Assembly: GCA_031459655.1 (NCBI GenBank)
Contig: JAVKID010000080.1
Span: 1-14,144 of the forward strand
Direction of reading: 5' to 3'
Length of the DNA: 14,144 nt
DNA from: Fervidifonticultor_A octavus_A
GTDB taxonomy: Bacteria > Sysuimicrobiota > Sysuimicrobiia > Sysuimicrobiales > Humicultoraceae
This document shows, in pieces, positions 6,361 to 13,840 of this stretch; position 1 is the stretch's first letter; each line of letters begins with the position of its first letter. The notes under the pieces were generated by a model. That model saw nothing but the letters and a program-made list of their open reading frames with translations, had not been told where the DNA came from and did not search any database. The translations under genes and the position numbers were made by a program.

Positions 6361-7347
6361 GTGAAGGTCTGTCTGTACTTCGAGCACAACCACCCCGCCT
6401 CGTGGAGCGGCGGGATCCGCCAGGCCTATGAGAATCAGGTTCGAGCGCTCCGGTCCGCCGGGGTCTCGGTCACGAGCGACCCGGACGAGCCGTTTGACGT
6501 CCTCCACCTGGAGGCCCTCGGACCCCGATCGTACTACCTGGCCGAGAAGTACGACGGCGTGCGACCGGTGGTCATCCACGGCCACACCACGGCCGAGGAC
6601 TTCGCCAACTCGTTCGTCATGAGTGACATGCTGGCCGCGCCGCTGGGCCGCCTCCTGACCCGCTTCTACAACAAGGCGGACCTGGTGATCGCGCCGACCG
6701 CCTACACGAAGCGCGTCCTGCAGCGCCACGGCGTGGAGCGGCCCATTGAGGTCCTCACCAACGGGGTGGATCTCCGCCGGTTCGAGTCGCTGCGGCGCGC
6801 CCGCTCGCTGGGACGGGGCCGCCACCTGCTCCGCGGGATCGTGGTCTTCGCGGTGGGCCTGGTGTTGCTGCGCAAGGGCGTCGACGTGTTCTGTGAGGTC
6901 GCCCGGCTGCTCCCCCACCTCACCTTCGTCTGGTTTGGACGGATCCACCGGGCCGTGAAGGCGGAGACGTTGCGCGTGATCGAGGACGCACCGCCCAACG
7001 TGCGCTTCCCCGGCTACGTGGAGAACGTGACCGAAGCGTACGCCGCGGGCGACATCTTCTTCTTTCCCAGCGCCGTCGAGAACGAGGGGATCGCCGTCCT
7101 CGAGGCGGCGGCGGCGGGCAGGCCGCTGGTTCTCCGCGAGGCCGAGTGCTTCGCCGGCCGGTTCATAGACGGCAGCAACTGCCTGATGGCCACCGATCCC
7201 GAGGCGTTCTCCGCGCACTTGGCCCGGCTCGCCGCAGACCCCGACCTCCGGGCGCTCCTGGGGGAGGCCGCGCGCCGGTTCGCCGCCGCGCACTCCCTGG
7301 CGGAAGTCGGGGCAGGGCTCCGGAGGATCTACGAGCAGCTGGTCTAG
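6361..7347 (+). CDS. GT4-type glycosyltransferase, similar to bacterial glycolipid glycosyltransferases
   Basis: A retaining GT-B fold glycosyltransferase of 328 residues, probably cytoplasmic face of the membrane. The N-terminus VKVCLYFEHNHPASWSGGIR followed by a block with HGHTTAEDFANSF (73-85) resembles the Gram-positive diacylglycerol and glycosyl-diacylglycerol glycosyltransferase group (CpoA-like). The C-terminal donor domain has the Arg171-Lys172 pair in LLRKGVD and the EX7E motif, Glu240 to Glu248 in ENEGIAVLE, followed by AAAAGRPLVLRE. GTG 6361 is chosen because family homology begins there; a TTG at 6313 would add 16 unrelated residues. This is the only plus-strand gene. It diverges from the ileS leader and converges on the GT2 gene with three bases between the stops. 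The donor sugar and the acceptor lipid cannot be told; glycolipid synthesis is an inference from overall resemblance. Confidence 0.85.
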   Translation: MKVCLYFEHNHPASWSGGIRQAYENQVRALRSAGVSVTSDPDEPFDVLHLEALGPRSYYLAEKYDGVRPVVIHGHTTAEDFANSFVMSDMLAAPLGRLLTRFYNKADLVIAPTAYTKRVLQRHGVERPIEVLTNGVDLRRFESLRRARSLGRGRHLLRGIVVFAVGLVLLRKGVDVFCEVARLLPHLTFVWFGRIHRAVKAETLRVIEDAPPNVRFPGYVENVTEAYAAGDIFFFPSAVENEGIAVLEAAAAGRPLVLREAECFAGRFIDGSNCLMATDPEAFSAHLARLAADPDLRALLGEAARRFAAAHSLAEVGAGLRRIYEQLV

Positions 7348-7350
7348 GGA

Positions 7351-8679
7351 TCACCGCATCCCGGCCCCCTCGTGGGCCGTCTTGCGCCAATCGCGCGCGC
7401 CGGTGACCGCGCTGTAGACGTAGTGGCGAATGGCCAACGGCACGATGAGCAGCGTGTGGAGGGAGAACAGCATCCAGCGGACGAGCACACCCGCCAGGCG
7501 ATCAGGCCGCAGGCCCACCTCGACGGTCACCGCGGCCAGGAGCGCGGCTGTCAACAGGGCTGACGCCGTGACCATCACGCGGCTCGGGAGGTGGACGAAG
7601 ACCACAGCCGCGTGGGTGAGCCCCAGCATTCCATAGAAGTACCCGGTGAGGGCGGCGAGGGTCGAGAGCAGCGTCCCCGAGAGGAAGAACAGCGCGTCCA
7701 GCCGGCGCAGCAGCGGCATCCTCCCGATCAGGATGTCGGGCAGGTAGTCGCCCAAACAGTGCAGCGCGCCCTCGAACCAGCGTTCGCGCTGGCGGACGAG
7801 GTCGCGGAGCGTGACGACCCCTTCCTCCCAGATCCGGGCCTCGTAGCAGTACCGAACCTCCCACCCCTGCAGGTGGAGGCGGACCGTGAGGTCGATGTCC
7901 TCGGTGAGCGCTTCGTCGTTCCACCCGCCCACGGCGTCCAGCGCCGCACGCTTGACGATCAGGCCGTTGCCCGCGAGGCAGACGAAGGCGCCGACCGCCT
8001 GGCGCGCTCGCTGCAGCAGCGTCTGGAAGACCCGGTATTCATCGTCCTGCACCCGGGTCAGCCAGTTCCGGCGCGGATTGCCCACCAGGCGGCGCCCCTG
8101 CACCGCGCCCACGTGGGGATCGGCCAGGTGGGGGACCATCGTGGCCAGGACGTCCGGCGCCAGCCGCGCGTCGGCGTCGAACACCGCGATCAGGTCTCCG
8201 TGGCTGCATCCCACCCCCGCCCGGAGTGCTGCCCCCTTGCCGATGGATCCCGGCGGGGTCCGCACGACGGTGAACCGCAGCTCCGCCTGCAGCCGCTCCA
8301 GCAGGTCCGCGGTGCCGTCGGTCGATCGGTCGTCCACCACGATGATCTCAAGCGGACCCGGGTAGGCCTGCCCGCAGGCGTCCCGCACGATGCCCTCGAT
8401 GACGCGGACCTCATTCTTGGCCGGAATGATGACGCTCACCGACGGCGCGCTGGGCCACCGGCCCGGCCGGGGGCGCCGGGTCGCCACCCCGAAGAGCAGT
8501 ACCGTGCCGCCGAAGATGGCCAGCACGAGAAAGAAGGACTGCAGCCAGACCAGGTCCACCACGTAGTATCGGAACCAGAGGGCGTCGCGGTAGCCGATAC
8601 TGCGGACCACCAGCCCGACCCAGAGCAGCGCCAGCGAGGCGAGCACCAGGTGCCGGACGGCGGGCGGGCGGGTGCGCAT
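7351..8679 (-). CDS. Membrane processive-type family 2 glycosyltransferase
   Basis: An inverting GT-A glycosyltransferase of 442 residues anchored in the cytoplasmic membrane. Two N-terminal membrane helices (about 10-26 and 45-65) precede the catalytic domain. Motifs in order are VSVIIPAKNE (81-90), VVDDRSTDGT (114-123), the DxD motif in VFDAD (168-170), LTEDIDL (258-264) and QRERW (297-301), the Q/RxxRW signature of cellulose, hyaluronan, chitin and poly-GlcNAc synthases. At least three more membrane helices follow (about 327-355, 358-388 and 395-420). The ATG shares one base with the mtnA stop (TGATG), so the two are translationally coupled. Its 3' end faces the plus-strand GT4 gene. It could build a polysaccharide or glycosylate a lipid carrier or membrane lipid; the sequence alone does not decide. 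Length and layout are normal for a BcsA/IcaA-like enzyme without a PilZ domain. Confidence 0.88.
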   Translation of the reverse strand: MRTRPPAVRHLVLASLALLWVGLVVRSIGYRDALWFRYYVVDLVWLQSFFLVLAIFGGTVLLFGVATRRPRPGRWPSAPSVSVIIPAKNEVRVIEGIVRDACGQAYPGPLEIIVVDDRSTDGTADLLERLQAELRFTVVRTPPGSIGKGAALRAGVGCSHGDLIAVFDADARLAPDVLATMVPHLADPHVGAVQGRRLVGNPRRNWLTRVQDDEYRVFQTLLQRARQAVGAFVCLAGNGLIVKRAALDAVGGWNDEALTEDIDLTVRLHLQGWEVRYCYEARIWEEGVVTLRDLVRQRERWFEGALHCLGDYLPDILIGRMPLLRRLDALFFLSGTLLSTLAALTGYFYGMLGLTHAAVVFVHLPSRVMVTASALLTAALLAAVTVEVGLRPDRLAGVLVRWMLFSLHTLLIVPLAIRHYVYSAVTGARDWRKTAHEGAGMR

Positions 8680-9755
8680 CAGGCGCTCCTCGCCGCCGTC
8701 CCGACTAGCGCGGCCAGGCTGCGGTCATACGGCGGCCAGGCAATGCCGGCCTCAGTGACGATGGCGGTGATGAGGCGGTGCGGCGTCACGTCGAAGGCCG
8801 GATTGCGCACGGGGACGCCGTCGGGCGCGAGGCGCCGACCCCCGACGTGGGTCACCTCCTCCCCCGGCCGCTCCTCGATGGGAATGGCGCTGCCGTCGGC
8901 CGTGGACAGGTCGATGGTGGACGTGGGGGCGGCCACGATGAAGGGGATGTCGTGGGCGTGCGCCAGCACCGCCAGCGAGTACGTGCCGATCTTGTTGGCG
9001 ACATCGCCGTTGGCCGCGATCCGGTCCGCGCCCACGATGACCCGGTCCACCTCGCCCCGGGCCATGAGCGAGCCGGCTGCGTTGTCGGTGATGAGCGCGA
9101 AGGGGATGCCGTAGTGCTGGAGTTCCCAGGCGGTCAGACGCGCGCCCTGCAGCACCGGCCGGGTCTCGCACGCGAAGACAAAGACGGCCTTCCCGGCCTC
9201 ATGGGCGGCGCGCACGATGCCGAACGCCGTGCCGAAGCCCGCGGTCGCCAGCCCGCCGGTGTGGCAGTAGGTCAGGATCCGCTCACCCGGCCGGACCAGG
9301 TCCGATCCCAGCCGGCCGATGGCCTGGTTGGCCGCCACGTCCTCGGCGGCGATCGCGTCGGCCTCCCGGCGCAGCCGCTCGGCGAGGGCCGCCGCTCCCG
9401 CCTCGGCCGTGCGACGCGCGACCGCCAGCATCCGATCCACGGCCCACTTCAGGTTGATCGCCGTGGGTCGGGCCGCGATCAGGAGCGCGGCCGCCTGCTC
9501 GACAGCCGCCAGGACCCGCGCCGGCGCAAGACGCTCTCCGGCGTCGCGACCAGAACCGCCAGACGCTCGCTCGGCCGCCAGAGCCACGCCGTACGCAGCG
9601 GCGATGCCGATGGCCGGCGCTCCGCGCACGCGTAGCGTGCGGATGGCGTCGGCGACCTCTTCCGGCGTGGGGCACGAGACGACCGCAAGGTCGTCGGGGA
9701 GCCTGGTCTGGTCCACCAGGCGGACCGCGCCGTCTTCCAACCAGACCGTTCGCAT
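8679..9755 (-). CDS. mtnA: S-methyl-5-thioribose-1-phosphate isomerase
   Basis: Methionine-salvage enzyme that isomerises 5-methylthioribose 1-phosphate to methylthioribulose 1-phosphate. The 358-residue length is typical. Diagnostic blocks are RGAPAIG (44-50), the catalytic cysteine in TYCHTGGLATAG (Cys164) and the catalytic aspartate in GADRIAANGDVANKIGT (Asp244), matching Cys160 and Asp240 of the B. subtilis enzyme. ERPGEEVTHVGG and NPAFDVTPHRLITAIVTE near the C-terminus are also family-typical and separate it from eIF2B-type regulators. The ATG at 9755 begins the usual MRTVWLEDGAVRLVDQTRLP. No clear ribosome-binding site lies in the 35-base gap after sepF. Its presence within a division-gene cluster is unusual. 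The nearby pgeF could supply its substrate. Some archaeal-type homologues are ribose-1,5-bisphosphate isomerases, but the sequence fits MtnA better. Confidence 0.95.
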   Translation of the reverse strand: MRTVWLEDGAVRLVDQTRLPDDLAVVSCPTPEEVADAIRTLRVRGAPAIGIAAAYGVALAAERASGGSGRDAGERLAPARVLAAVEQAAALLIAARPTAINLKWAVDRMLAVARRTAEAGAAALAERLRREADAIAAEDVAANQAIGRLGSDLVRPGERILTYCHTGGLATAGFGTAFGIVRAAHEAGKAVFVFACETRPVLQGARLTAWELQHYGIPFALITDNAAGSLMARGEVDRVIVGADRIAANGDVANKIGTYSLAVLAHAHDIPFIVAAPTSTIDLSTADGSAIPIEERPGEEVTHVGGRRLAPDGVPVRNPAFDVTPHRLITAIVTEAGIAWPPYDRSLAALVGTAARSA

Positions 9756-9790
9756 GGGCAGGACGGCGGAAGGGCAGAGGGCGCCGGGGT

Positions 9791-10189
9791 CTAGGGCACC
9801 GGGAACAGATCGTGTTCGCTGTCCCGTCCGGGCTCGGCGGTGACCGTCACCGTGCTCGGGGTGAACAGGAAGATCTCCTCGCCCACCTTCTGCATCTGTC
9901 CGTCAATGGCGTAGGTCACCCCGCAGGTGAAGTCCACGACCCGTCGGGCCAGCTCGCGGTCGGCCTCCTGCAGGTTGACGATCACCGGCCGGCGCGCCTT
10001 GAGGTGGTCGGCGCCGGTACGCGCCTCCTCAAGGCTCTTCGGCTCCAGCACCACGATCTCCAGGGAGCGCGTGGTGGGGAGGTTGACGACGGTAGCCCGG
10101 CGCCGCGCCTGCACGTCGTCCGCGACGGGCTCGTCCGCCTCCTCGTCGGTGAAGCCCAGGTATGCCCACAGCCGCTGCATCGCGCCCAT
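9791..10189 (-). CDS. sepF: Cell-division protein SepF
   Basis: SepF binds the FtsZ C-terminus and tethers the Z-ring to the membrane in bacteria that lack FtsA or alongside it. The 132-residue protein has a short amphipathic N-terminal segment (MGAMQRLWAYLGF), an acidic linker (14-28), and the SepF core from about 43 to 118 with EIVVLEPKSLEEA, RRPVIVNLQ, ARRVVDFTCGVTYAIDG and IFLFTPSTVTV. The linker is short compared with the B. subtilis protein of about 150 residues. ATG 10189 follows a GGAGGTG site four bases upstream; the second ATG at residue 4 would be spaced too far. The ribosome-binding site lies directly next to the yggS stop codon, so the genes are coupled. The gene sits after yggS as in many monoderm genomes, but yggT, ylmH and divIVA do not follow. 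Confidence 0.96.
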   Translation of the reverse strand: MGAMQRLWAYLGFTDEEADEPVADDVQARRRATVVNLPTTRSLEIVVLEPKSLEEARTGADHLKARRPVIVNLQEADRELARRVVDFTCGVTYAIDGQMQKVGEEIFLFTPSTVTVTAEPGRDSEHDLFPVP

Positions 10190-10190
10190 C

Positions 10191-10988
10191 TCACACCTCC
10201 CGCTCTCCCCTCCCCTCCCTGGCGACTGCGGCCTCTCCCGTGGCCGTCGGTCCCATCATGCGCTCGCCAAAGAGGGCGCGGCCGATCCGCACGATCGTGG
10301 CGCCCTCCTCGATGGCGACCTCGAAATCGCCGGACATCCCCATGGAGAGTTCGCAAAAACCCTCCCCGACCCTGCCGCGCAGGTCGTCCCGCAGGAGCCG
10401 GAGGCTGCGGAAGACCGGCCGGACCTCCTCCGGATCCTCGGCCATCGGCGCCACGGTCATCAGGCCGACCGGCTCCAGGGTCGGGCAGGCGCGCACGGCA
10501 TCCACGACGACCGCCGCGGCCTCCGGCGCCACGCCGTGCTTCGTGGCCTCACCGGCCACGTTGACTTCGATCAGGACGGGGATGCGCCGGCCCACCAGGC
10601 GGGCAGCGCGATCCAGGGCCTGCGCGATCCGGGCGCTGTCGATGGAGTGGACCACCGCGAACGCCCCGGCGGCGGCCCGCGCCTTGTTGCGCTGCAGGTG
10701 CCCGATCAAGTGCCACCGCGGCCCCGGGCCGACCGCCGCGATCTTCGGCAGCGCCTCCTGGAGGCGGTTCTCGCCGAAGTCCGCGAGCCCCGCCGCGAGC
10801 GCCTCGCGGATGCGCGCGGCGTCAACCCCCTTCGTCGCGCCGACCAGCGTGACCGAGGCCGGATCTCGCCCGGCCCGCGCGGCGGCGGCCGCGATCCGCG
10901 CCCGCACCTCCCGCAGCCGGTCCGCCACGTCCGCCGGACCAGACCTCTCGTCGTCGGGACGAGATTCCCGCCGCGGCACCGTGGTCAC
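10191..10988 (-). CDS. yggS: PLP homeostasis protein, YggS/PLPBP (YlmE) family
   Basis: Binds pyridoxal phosphate and helps control vitamin B6 and amino/keto acid balance; it has no known catalytic activity. Conserved blocks are VTLVGATKGVD with the PLP lysine (Lys53), FGENRLQEAL, WHLIGHLQRNKAR, the VNVAGEATKHGV block, and LSMGMSGDFEVAIEEGATIVRIGRALFG near the C-terminus. GTG 10988 overlaps the pgeF stop as GTGA and gives 265 residues, about 30 longer than usual. GTG 10928 would give 245 residues and a more normal N-terminus (VADRLREVRARI) but has no better ribosome-binding site, so the start is uncertain. A much longer open frame upstream is a shadow of pgeF. Placement between pgeF and sepF is the common order in Gram-positive-like genomes. 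Confidence 0.95.
   Translation of the reverse strand: MTTVPRRESRPDDERSGPADVADRLREVRARIAAAAARAGRDPASVTLVGATKGVDAARIREALAAGLADFGENRLQEALPKIAAVGPGPRWHLIGHLQRNKARAAAGAFAVVHSIDSARIAQALDRAARLVGRRIPVLIEVNVAGEATKHGVAPEAAAVVVDAVRACPTLEPVGLMTVAPMAEDPEEVRPVFRSLRLLRDDLRGRVGEGFCELSMGMSGDFEVAIEEGATIVRIGRALFGERMMGPTATGEAAVAREGRGEREV
10194..10200 (-). promoter_or_regulatory. Ribosome-binding site that sets the sepF start
   Basis: GGAGGTG on the minus strand lies four bases before ATG 10189, and the yggS stop falls in the gap between them. It favours the first of two nearby ATG codons and suggests coupling to yggS. Confidence 0.75.
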
Positions 10989-11803
10989 GCACCGGCGAGG
11001 GCGATCAACGCGCCCATGCGGCCGGTCCGGCCATCGCGGCGGTGGGAGAAGAACAGCGCGGCGTGGCAGGAGGTGCACAGGCCTGCGGCGCTGATAGCGG
11101 CGTCCCGAACCCCGGCGGCCACCAGCTGCAGACGGTTGGCCTCCGGGAGGTCGAGGGACCACCGGTCCGGGCGCGACGGCCGGAAGACGCGGTCGCGCCA
11201 CGGCCAGGCCGCGAACCCGGCCAGGACCGGCGCGTCTACCTCGTAACAGCAGGGCCCGATGGTCGGTCCAATGGCCGCCACCAGGTCGGCCGGCCGGCTG
11301 CCGAAGGCCTGCGCCATGGCGGCGACCGTCGCCGCCGCCGCCCCGGACGCCGTGCCCCGCCACCCGGTGTGCACGGCCGCCACCGCGCCCCGCACCGGAT
11401 CGGCCAGCAGGACGGGCACGCAGTCGGCACAGTGCATGGCCAGCACCACGGACCGCTCCCGCGTCGCCAGGGCGTCGACCCCGTCGACCTTCCGGCCGCG
11501 CTGGGCGGCGCCCACCACCGCGACGGCCGCGCCGTGGACCTGCGAGGCTTCCACGTGGTCGTCGAGGGCGCGGCCCAGCGCGGCCAGCACCCGGGCGCGG
11601 TTCGCCCGCACCGCCTCGGGGCGGTCGCCGACCCCGCGCCCGAGGTTCAGCGTGTCGTAGGGTGGAGCGCTGGTCCCTCCCATCCGCGTCGTGAACGCAT
11701 GCACCACGTCCAGGGCCGCCAGCGACGCGGCTGCGAGCCACGCCAGGCCGTCGCGCAAGACCCAGCGCCAGTCTGCAGCCAGCTTGGGGAGACGACCGTC
11801 CAT
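10985..11803 (-). CDS. pgeF: PgeF/YfiH (LACC1-like) purine nucleoside phosphorylase family protein
   Basis: Members of this family are reported to act as purine nucleoside phosphorylases with adenosine deaminase and methylthioadenosine phosphorylase activities; the E. coli protein is also linked to peptidoglycan precursor editing. The 272-residue product carries the expected metal ligands His90 (ASQVHG), Cys128 (HCADCVPVLLAD) and His145 (VHTGWRGT). It also has IGPCCYEV (182-189) and the C-terminal LCTSCHAALFFSHRRDG and TGRMG motifs. The start at ATG 11803 is the first available but lacks a clear ribosome-binding site. The 50-base gap to the phnE stop holds only a weak CCGGG-GAAG-CCCGG hairpin (11838-11825) with no U run. 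The GTGA overlap with yggS shows that the two are co-translated. The precise in vivo substrate is open; context with mtnA hints at methylthioadenosine. Confidence 0.95.
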   Translation of the reverse strand: MDGRLPKLAADWRWVLRDGLAWLAAASLAALDVVHAFTTRMGGTSAPPYDTLNLGRGVGDRPEAVRANRARVLAALGRALDDHVEASQVHGAAVAVVGAAQRGRKVDGVDALATRERSVVLAMHCADCVPVLLADPVRGAVAAVHTGWRGTASGAAAATVAAMAQAFGSRPADLVAAIGPTIGPCCYEVDAPVLAGFAAWPWRDRVFRPSRPDRWSLDLPEANRLQLVAAGVRDAAISAAGLCTSCHAALFFSHRRDGRTGRMGALIALAGA

Positions 11804-11853
11804 CGCGTCTCGACGTGGGCAGCCCCGGGCTTCCCCGGCAGGTGGCTGACCCG

Positions 11854-13020
11854 TCAGACTACCTTCTCACGCACCACGGCGCTGAAGTAGTCCATCGCGG
11901 CCACCACGGCCGTGATCGCCCACACCGCGGTGGCCGCCTGCTTCCACTGCAGCAGGTTGATGTACTGCATGAGCAGGAAGCCGATCCCGCCGCCGCCGAC
12001 GAAGCCAATGACCGTGGACATGCGGACGTTGATGTCCCACCGGTAGATGGTGAACGCGATGAACGGTGGCACGATCTGCGGGACGACCGCGTAGCGCACC
12101 ACCTGCAGCATCGAGGCCCCGGTGGCGGTGATCGCCTCGATCGGCCCGGGGTCAATGGATTCGATCTGCTCCGAGTAGAGTTTGCCCAGCGACGCGATGG
12201 AGTGGATCCCCAGCGCCAGCACGCCGGCAAACGGCCCGATGCCGACCCACACGGCGAAGACCGTGGCCAGGATCAGGGGCTCGATGGACCGGGCGACGTT
12301 GAACACCGTCCGAATGACATAGTAGACGGCGGTCCCAATCGGGTTGCGGGCCATCAGGTTCTTGGCGCCCAAAAACGACAGGGGCACCGCGACCAGCACC
12401 GCCATGGTGGTGCCCATCAGGGCCAGGAAGACCGTCTCGATCATGCGGAAGAACGTCAGGCGCAGCGTGTTGCTGGGCCGTAGGGTGGTTCCCTCGAGGA
12501 CCACCTCGGCGATGACGTGGTGCTGTGTGCCGATGACGCTGGGTACGGTGAACGTGGCGGTGAATCGTCCGGCAGCGTCGGTAGTCGTCGTCCCCAGGCT
12601 CACCCGGGTGCCCGACTGGTCGAACCAGATCAGCTGGACCGGACGGGTGGGCTCGAACCCCTCCCCGGTGACGGTCACCGGCTCTCCGACCCTCGTGGAC
12701 GCGGGGGTCAGGGTGATGCGCCCTGGCCCCCGCGTCCGAAGCGCCGGTGGCGGCGCCTCACCGTCCAAGCCGATGCCGGCATCCGCCACCTGGAGCCGGG
12801 GCTGGCGCTCGACCAGGTCGGGCCGGACCAGTTCGCGCAGCAAGGGCGTGATCAGGTACGCCTTCCGGGCGAGTTCCCCCAGGTCAATCTTGGTCACCTG
12901 CCAGCCGTAGGCGTAGATCACCCCCAGGAAGACGATCCACAAGAAGACCCGAAGCACGCCGGCGGCTGGCCGCGGGACCTCCGGCACACGAGGCATCGGG
13001 GTGGTGGCGTTCTTGCCCAT
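11854..13020 (-). CDS. phnE: Phosphonate-type ABC transporter permease PhnE with inserted Ig-like domain
   Basis: Membrane permease of a phosphonate/phosphite-type importer. The product has 388 residues, about 100 more than usual PhnE. One membrane helix (about 22-40) is followed by the normal PhnE external segment (about 45-72), then an inserted domain at about 100-190. That domain starts RITLTPASTRVGEPVTVTGE and has GFEPTRPVQLIWFDQSG and TTDAAGRFTATFTVP, typical of an Ig-like/IPT beta-sandwich. The BPD_transp_1 core follows from about 195 to the end, with GAKNLMARNP, ARSIEPLILATVFAVWVGIGP, the EAA loop EAITATGASMLQVVRYAVVPQ (295-315), and GFVGGGGIGFLL. ATG 13020 is chosen because longer readings overlap phnC; a GAGGGAG lies about ten bases upstream. 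phnC precedes it by 34 bases. The transported compound cannot be told, and no C-P lyase genes are visible. Confidence 0.93.
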   Translation of the reverse strand: MGKNATTPMPRVPEVPRPAAGVLRVFLWIVFLGVIYAYGWQVTKIDLGELARKAYLITPLLRELVRPDLVERQPRLQVADAGIGLDGEAPPPALRTRGPGRITLTPASTRVGEPVTVTGEGFEPTRPVQLIWFDQSGTRVSLGTTTTDAAGRFTATFTVPSVIGTQHHVIAEVVLEGTTLRPSNTLRLTFFRMIETVFLALMGTTMAVLVAVPLSFLGAKNLMARNPIGTAVYYVIRTVFNVARSIEPLILATVFAVWVGIGPFAGVLALGIHSIASLGKLYSEQIESIDPGPIEAITATGASMLQVVRYAVVPQIVPPFIAFTIYRWDINVRMSTVIGFVGGGGIGFLLMQYINLLQWKQAATAVWAITAVVAAMDYFSAVVREKVV

Positions 13021-13054
13021 GGGACCGCGCTCCCTCTGCGGGTCGCCGACAGGG

Positions 13055-13825
13055 TCAGGCGATCTCGACCTCGACAGCCTCCTCGCCGAAGATCTCTTTG
13101 AAGCGCTGCTCGTCGATGTCACCGGGCAGGCCTTCGAACACGATCTCACCAGCCTTCAACGCAATGACGCGTGTCCCGTACCGGCGCGCCAGGCTGAGGA
13201 AGTGCAGGCTGCACATGACGGTAATGCCGTCGCGCCGGTTCAACTCTTCGATGTAGCGCAGCACCGAATGCGAGGTGGCCGGATCCAGGCTGGCCACCGG
13301 CTCGTCGGCCAGGATCAACTTGGGATCCTGCATCAGCGCCCGGGCGATCCCCACCCGCTGCTGCTGCCCCCCCGAGAGCTGGTCGGCGCGCGTGTGGGCC
13401 TTCTCGGGAATGCCCACCGTGGCCAGGTGGGCCAACGCCCGCTCCCGCAACTCGCGCGGGAAGTAGTTGTACAGGGCCCACACCGGCGGGACGTAGCCCA
13501 GCCGGCCGGCCAACACGTTGGTGAGCACCGAGGACCGCTTGACCAGGTTGAACTGCTGGAAGATCATGCCGATCTGGCGACGCATCTTCCGCAGTTCGTC
13601 CAACGGCAAGGCGGTCACCTCCACGTCGTCCACGTACACCTTCCCCGAGGTGGGCTCCACCAGCCGGTTGATACACCGCATGAGGGTGGACTTGCCCGAA
13701 CCCGACAGTCCGATGACGATCAGGAAGTCCCCGGGGTTCACGGTGAAGGAGACGTCGTGCAGGGCCCGGGTCCCGTCAGGGTAGACCTTGGTGAGGTGCT
13801 CCACCCGCACCGAGGCTCCGCGCAT
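13055..13825 (-). CDS. phnC: Phosphonate-type ABC transporter ATP-binding protein
   Basis: Cytoplasmic ATPase that powers the PhnE permease. The 256-residue length is normal. Walker A is GLSGSGKST (39-47), the Q-loop is Gln90 in IFQQFNLV, the PhnC-typical RSSVLTNVLAGRLG follows, the ABC signature is LSGGQQQR (150-157), Walker B is LILADEP (170-176) with catalytic Glu175, the D-loop is ASLDP, and the H-loop is His208 in CSLHFL. LVKRSSVLTNVLAGRLG followed by the insert up to YFPRE marks PhnC rather than other importer ATPases. ATG 13825 follows a GAGGGAG site four bases upstream. A hairpin with a run of U lies about 20 bases before the start, between this gene and the binding-protein gene, so expression of phnC and phnE is probably lower than that of the binding protein. 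Confidence 0.95.
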   Translation of the reverse strand: MRGASVRVEHLTKVYPDGTRALHDVSFTVNPGDFLIVIGLSGSGKSTLMRCINRLVEPTSGKVYVDDVEVTALPLDELRKMRRQIGMIFQQFNLVKRSSVLTNVLAGRLGYVPPVWALYNYFPRELRERALAHLATVGIPEKAHTRADQLSGGQQQRVGIARALMQDPKLILADEPVASLDPATSHSVLRYIEELNRRDGITVMCSLHFLSLARRYGTRVIALKAGEIVFEGLPGDIDEQRFKEIFGEEAVEVEIA

Positions 13826-13840
13826 CGCGCTCCCTCATGC

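Noticed and set aside
6058..7293. Minus-strand open frame of 411 codons opposite the GT4 gene and T-box region
   Set aside because: It overlaps the T-box leader and the antisense of a clear glycosyltransferase; its product is low-complexity.
7591..9114. Plus-strand open frame of 507 codons opposite the GT2 gene and mtnA
   Set aside because: Antisense shadow across two coupled real genes; it has no family features.
9927..11246. Plus-strand open frame of 439 codons opposite sepF, yggS and pgeF
   Set aside because: It spans three well-supported minus-strand genes and its product has no recognisable domain.
10988..11741. N-terminal half of a 516-codon frame fused to yggS
   Set aside because: This part is an alternative frame of pgeF; YggS homology begins only after the pgeF stop.
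11825..11838. Hairpin CCGGG-GAAG-CCCGG between phnE and pgeF as a terminator
   Set aside because: Only five pairs and no U run; it is too weak to call, although a boundary between the phn genes and pgeF is possible.
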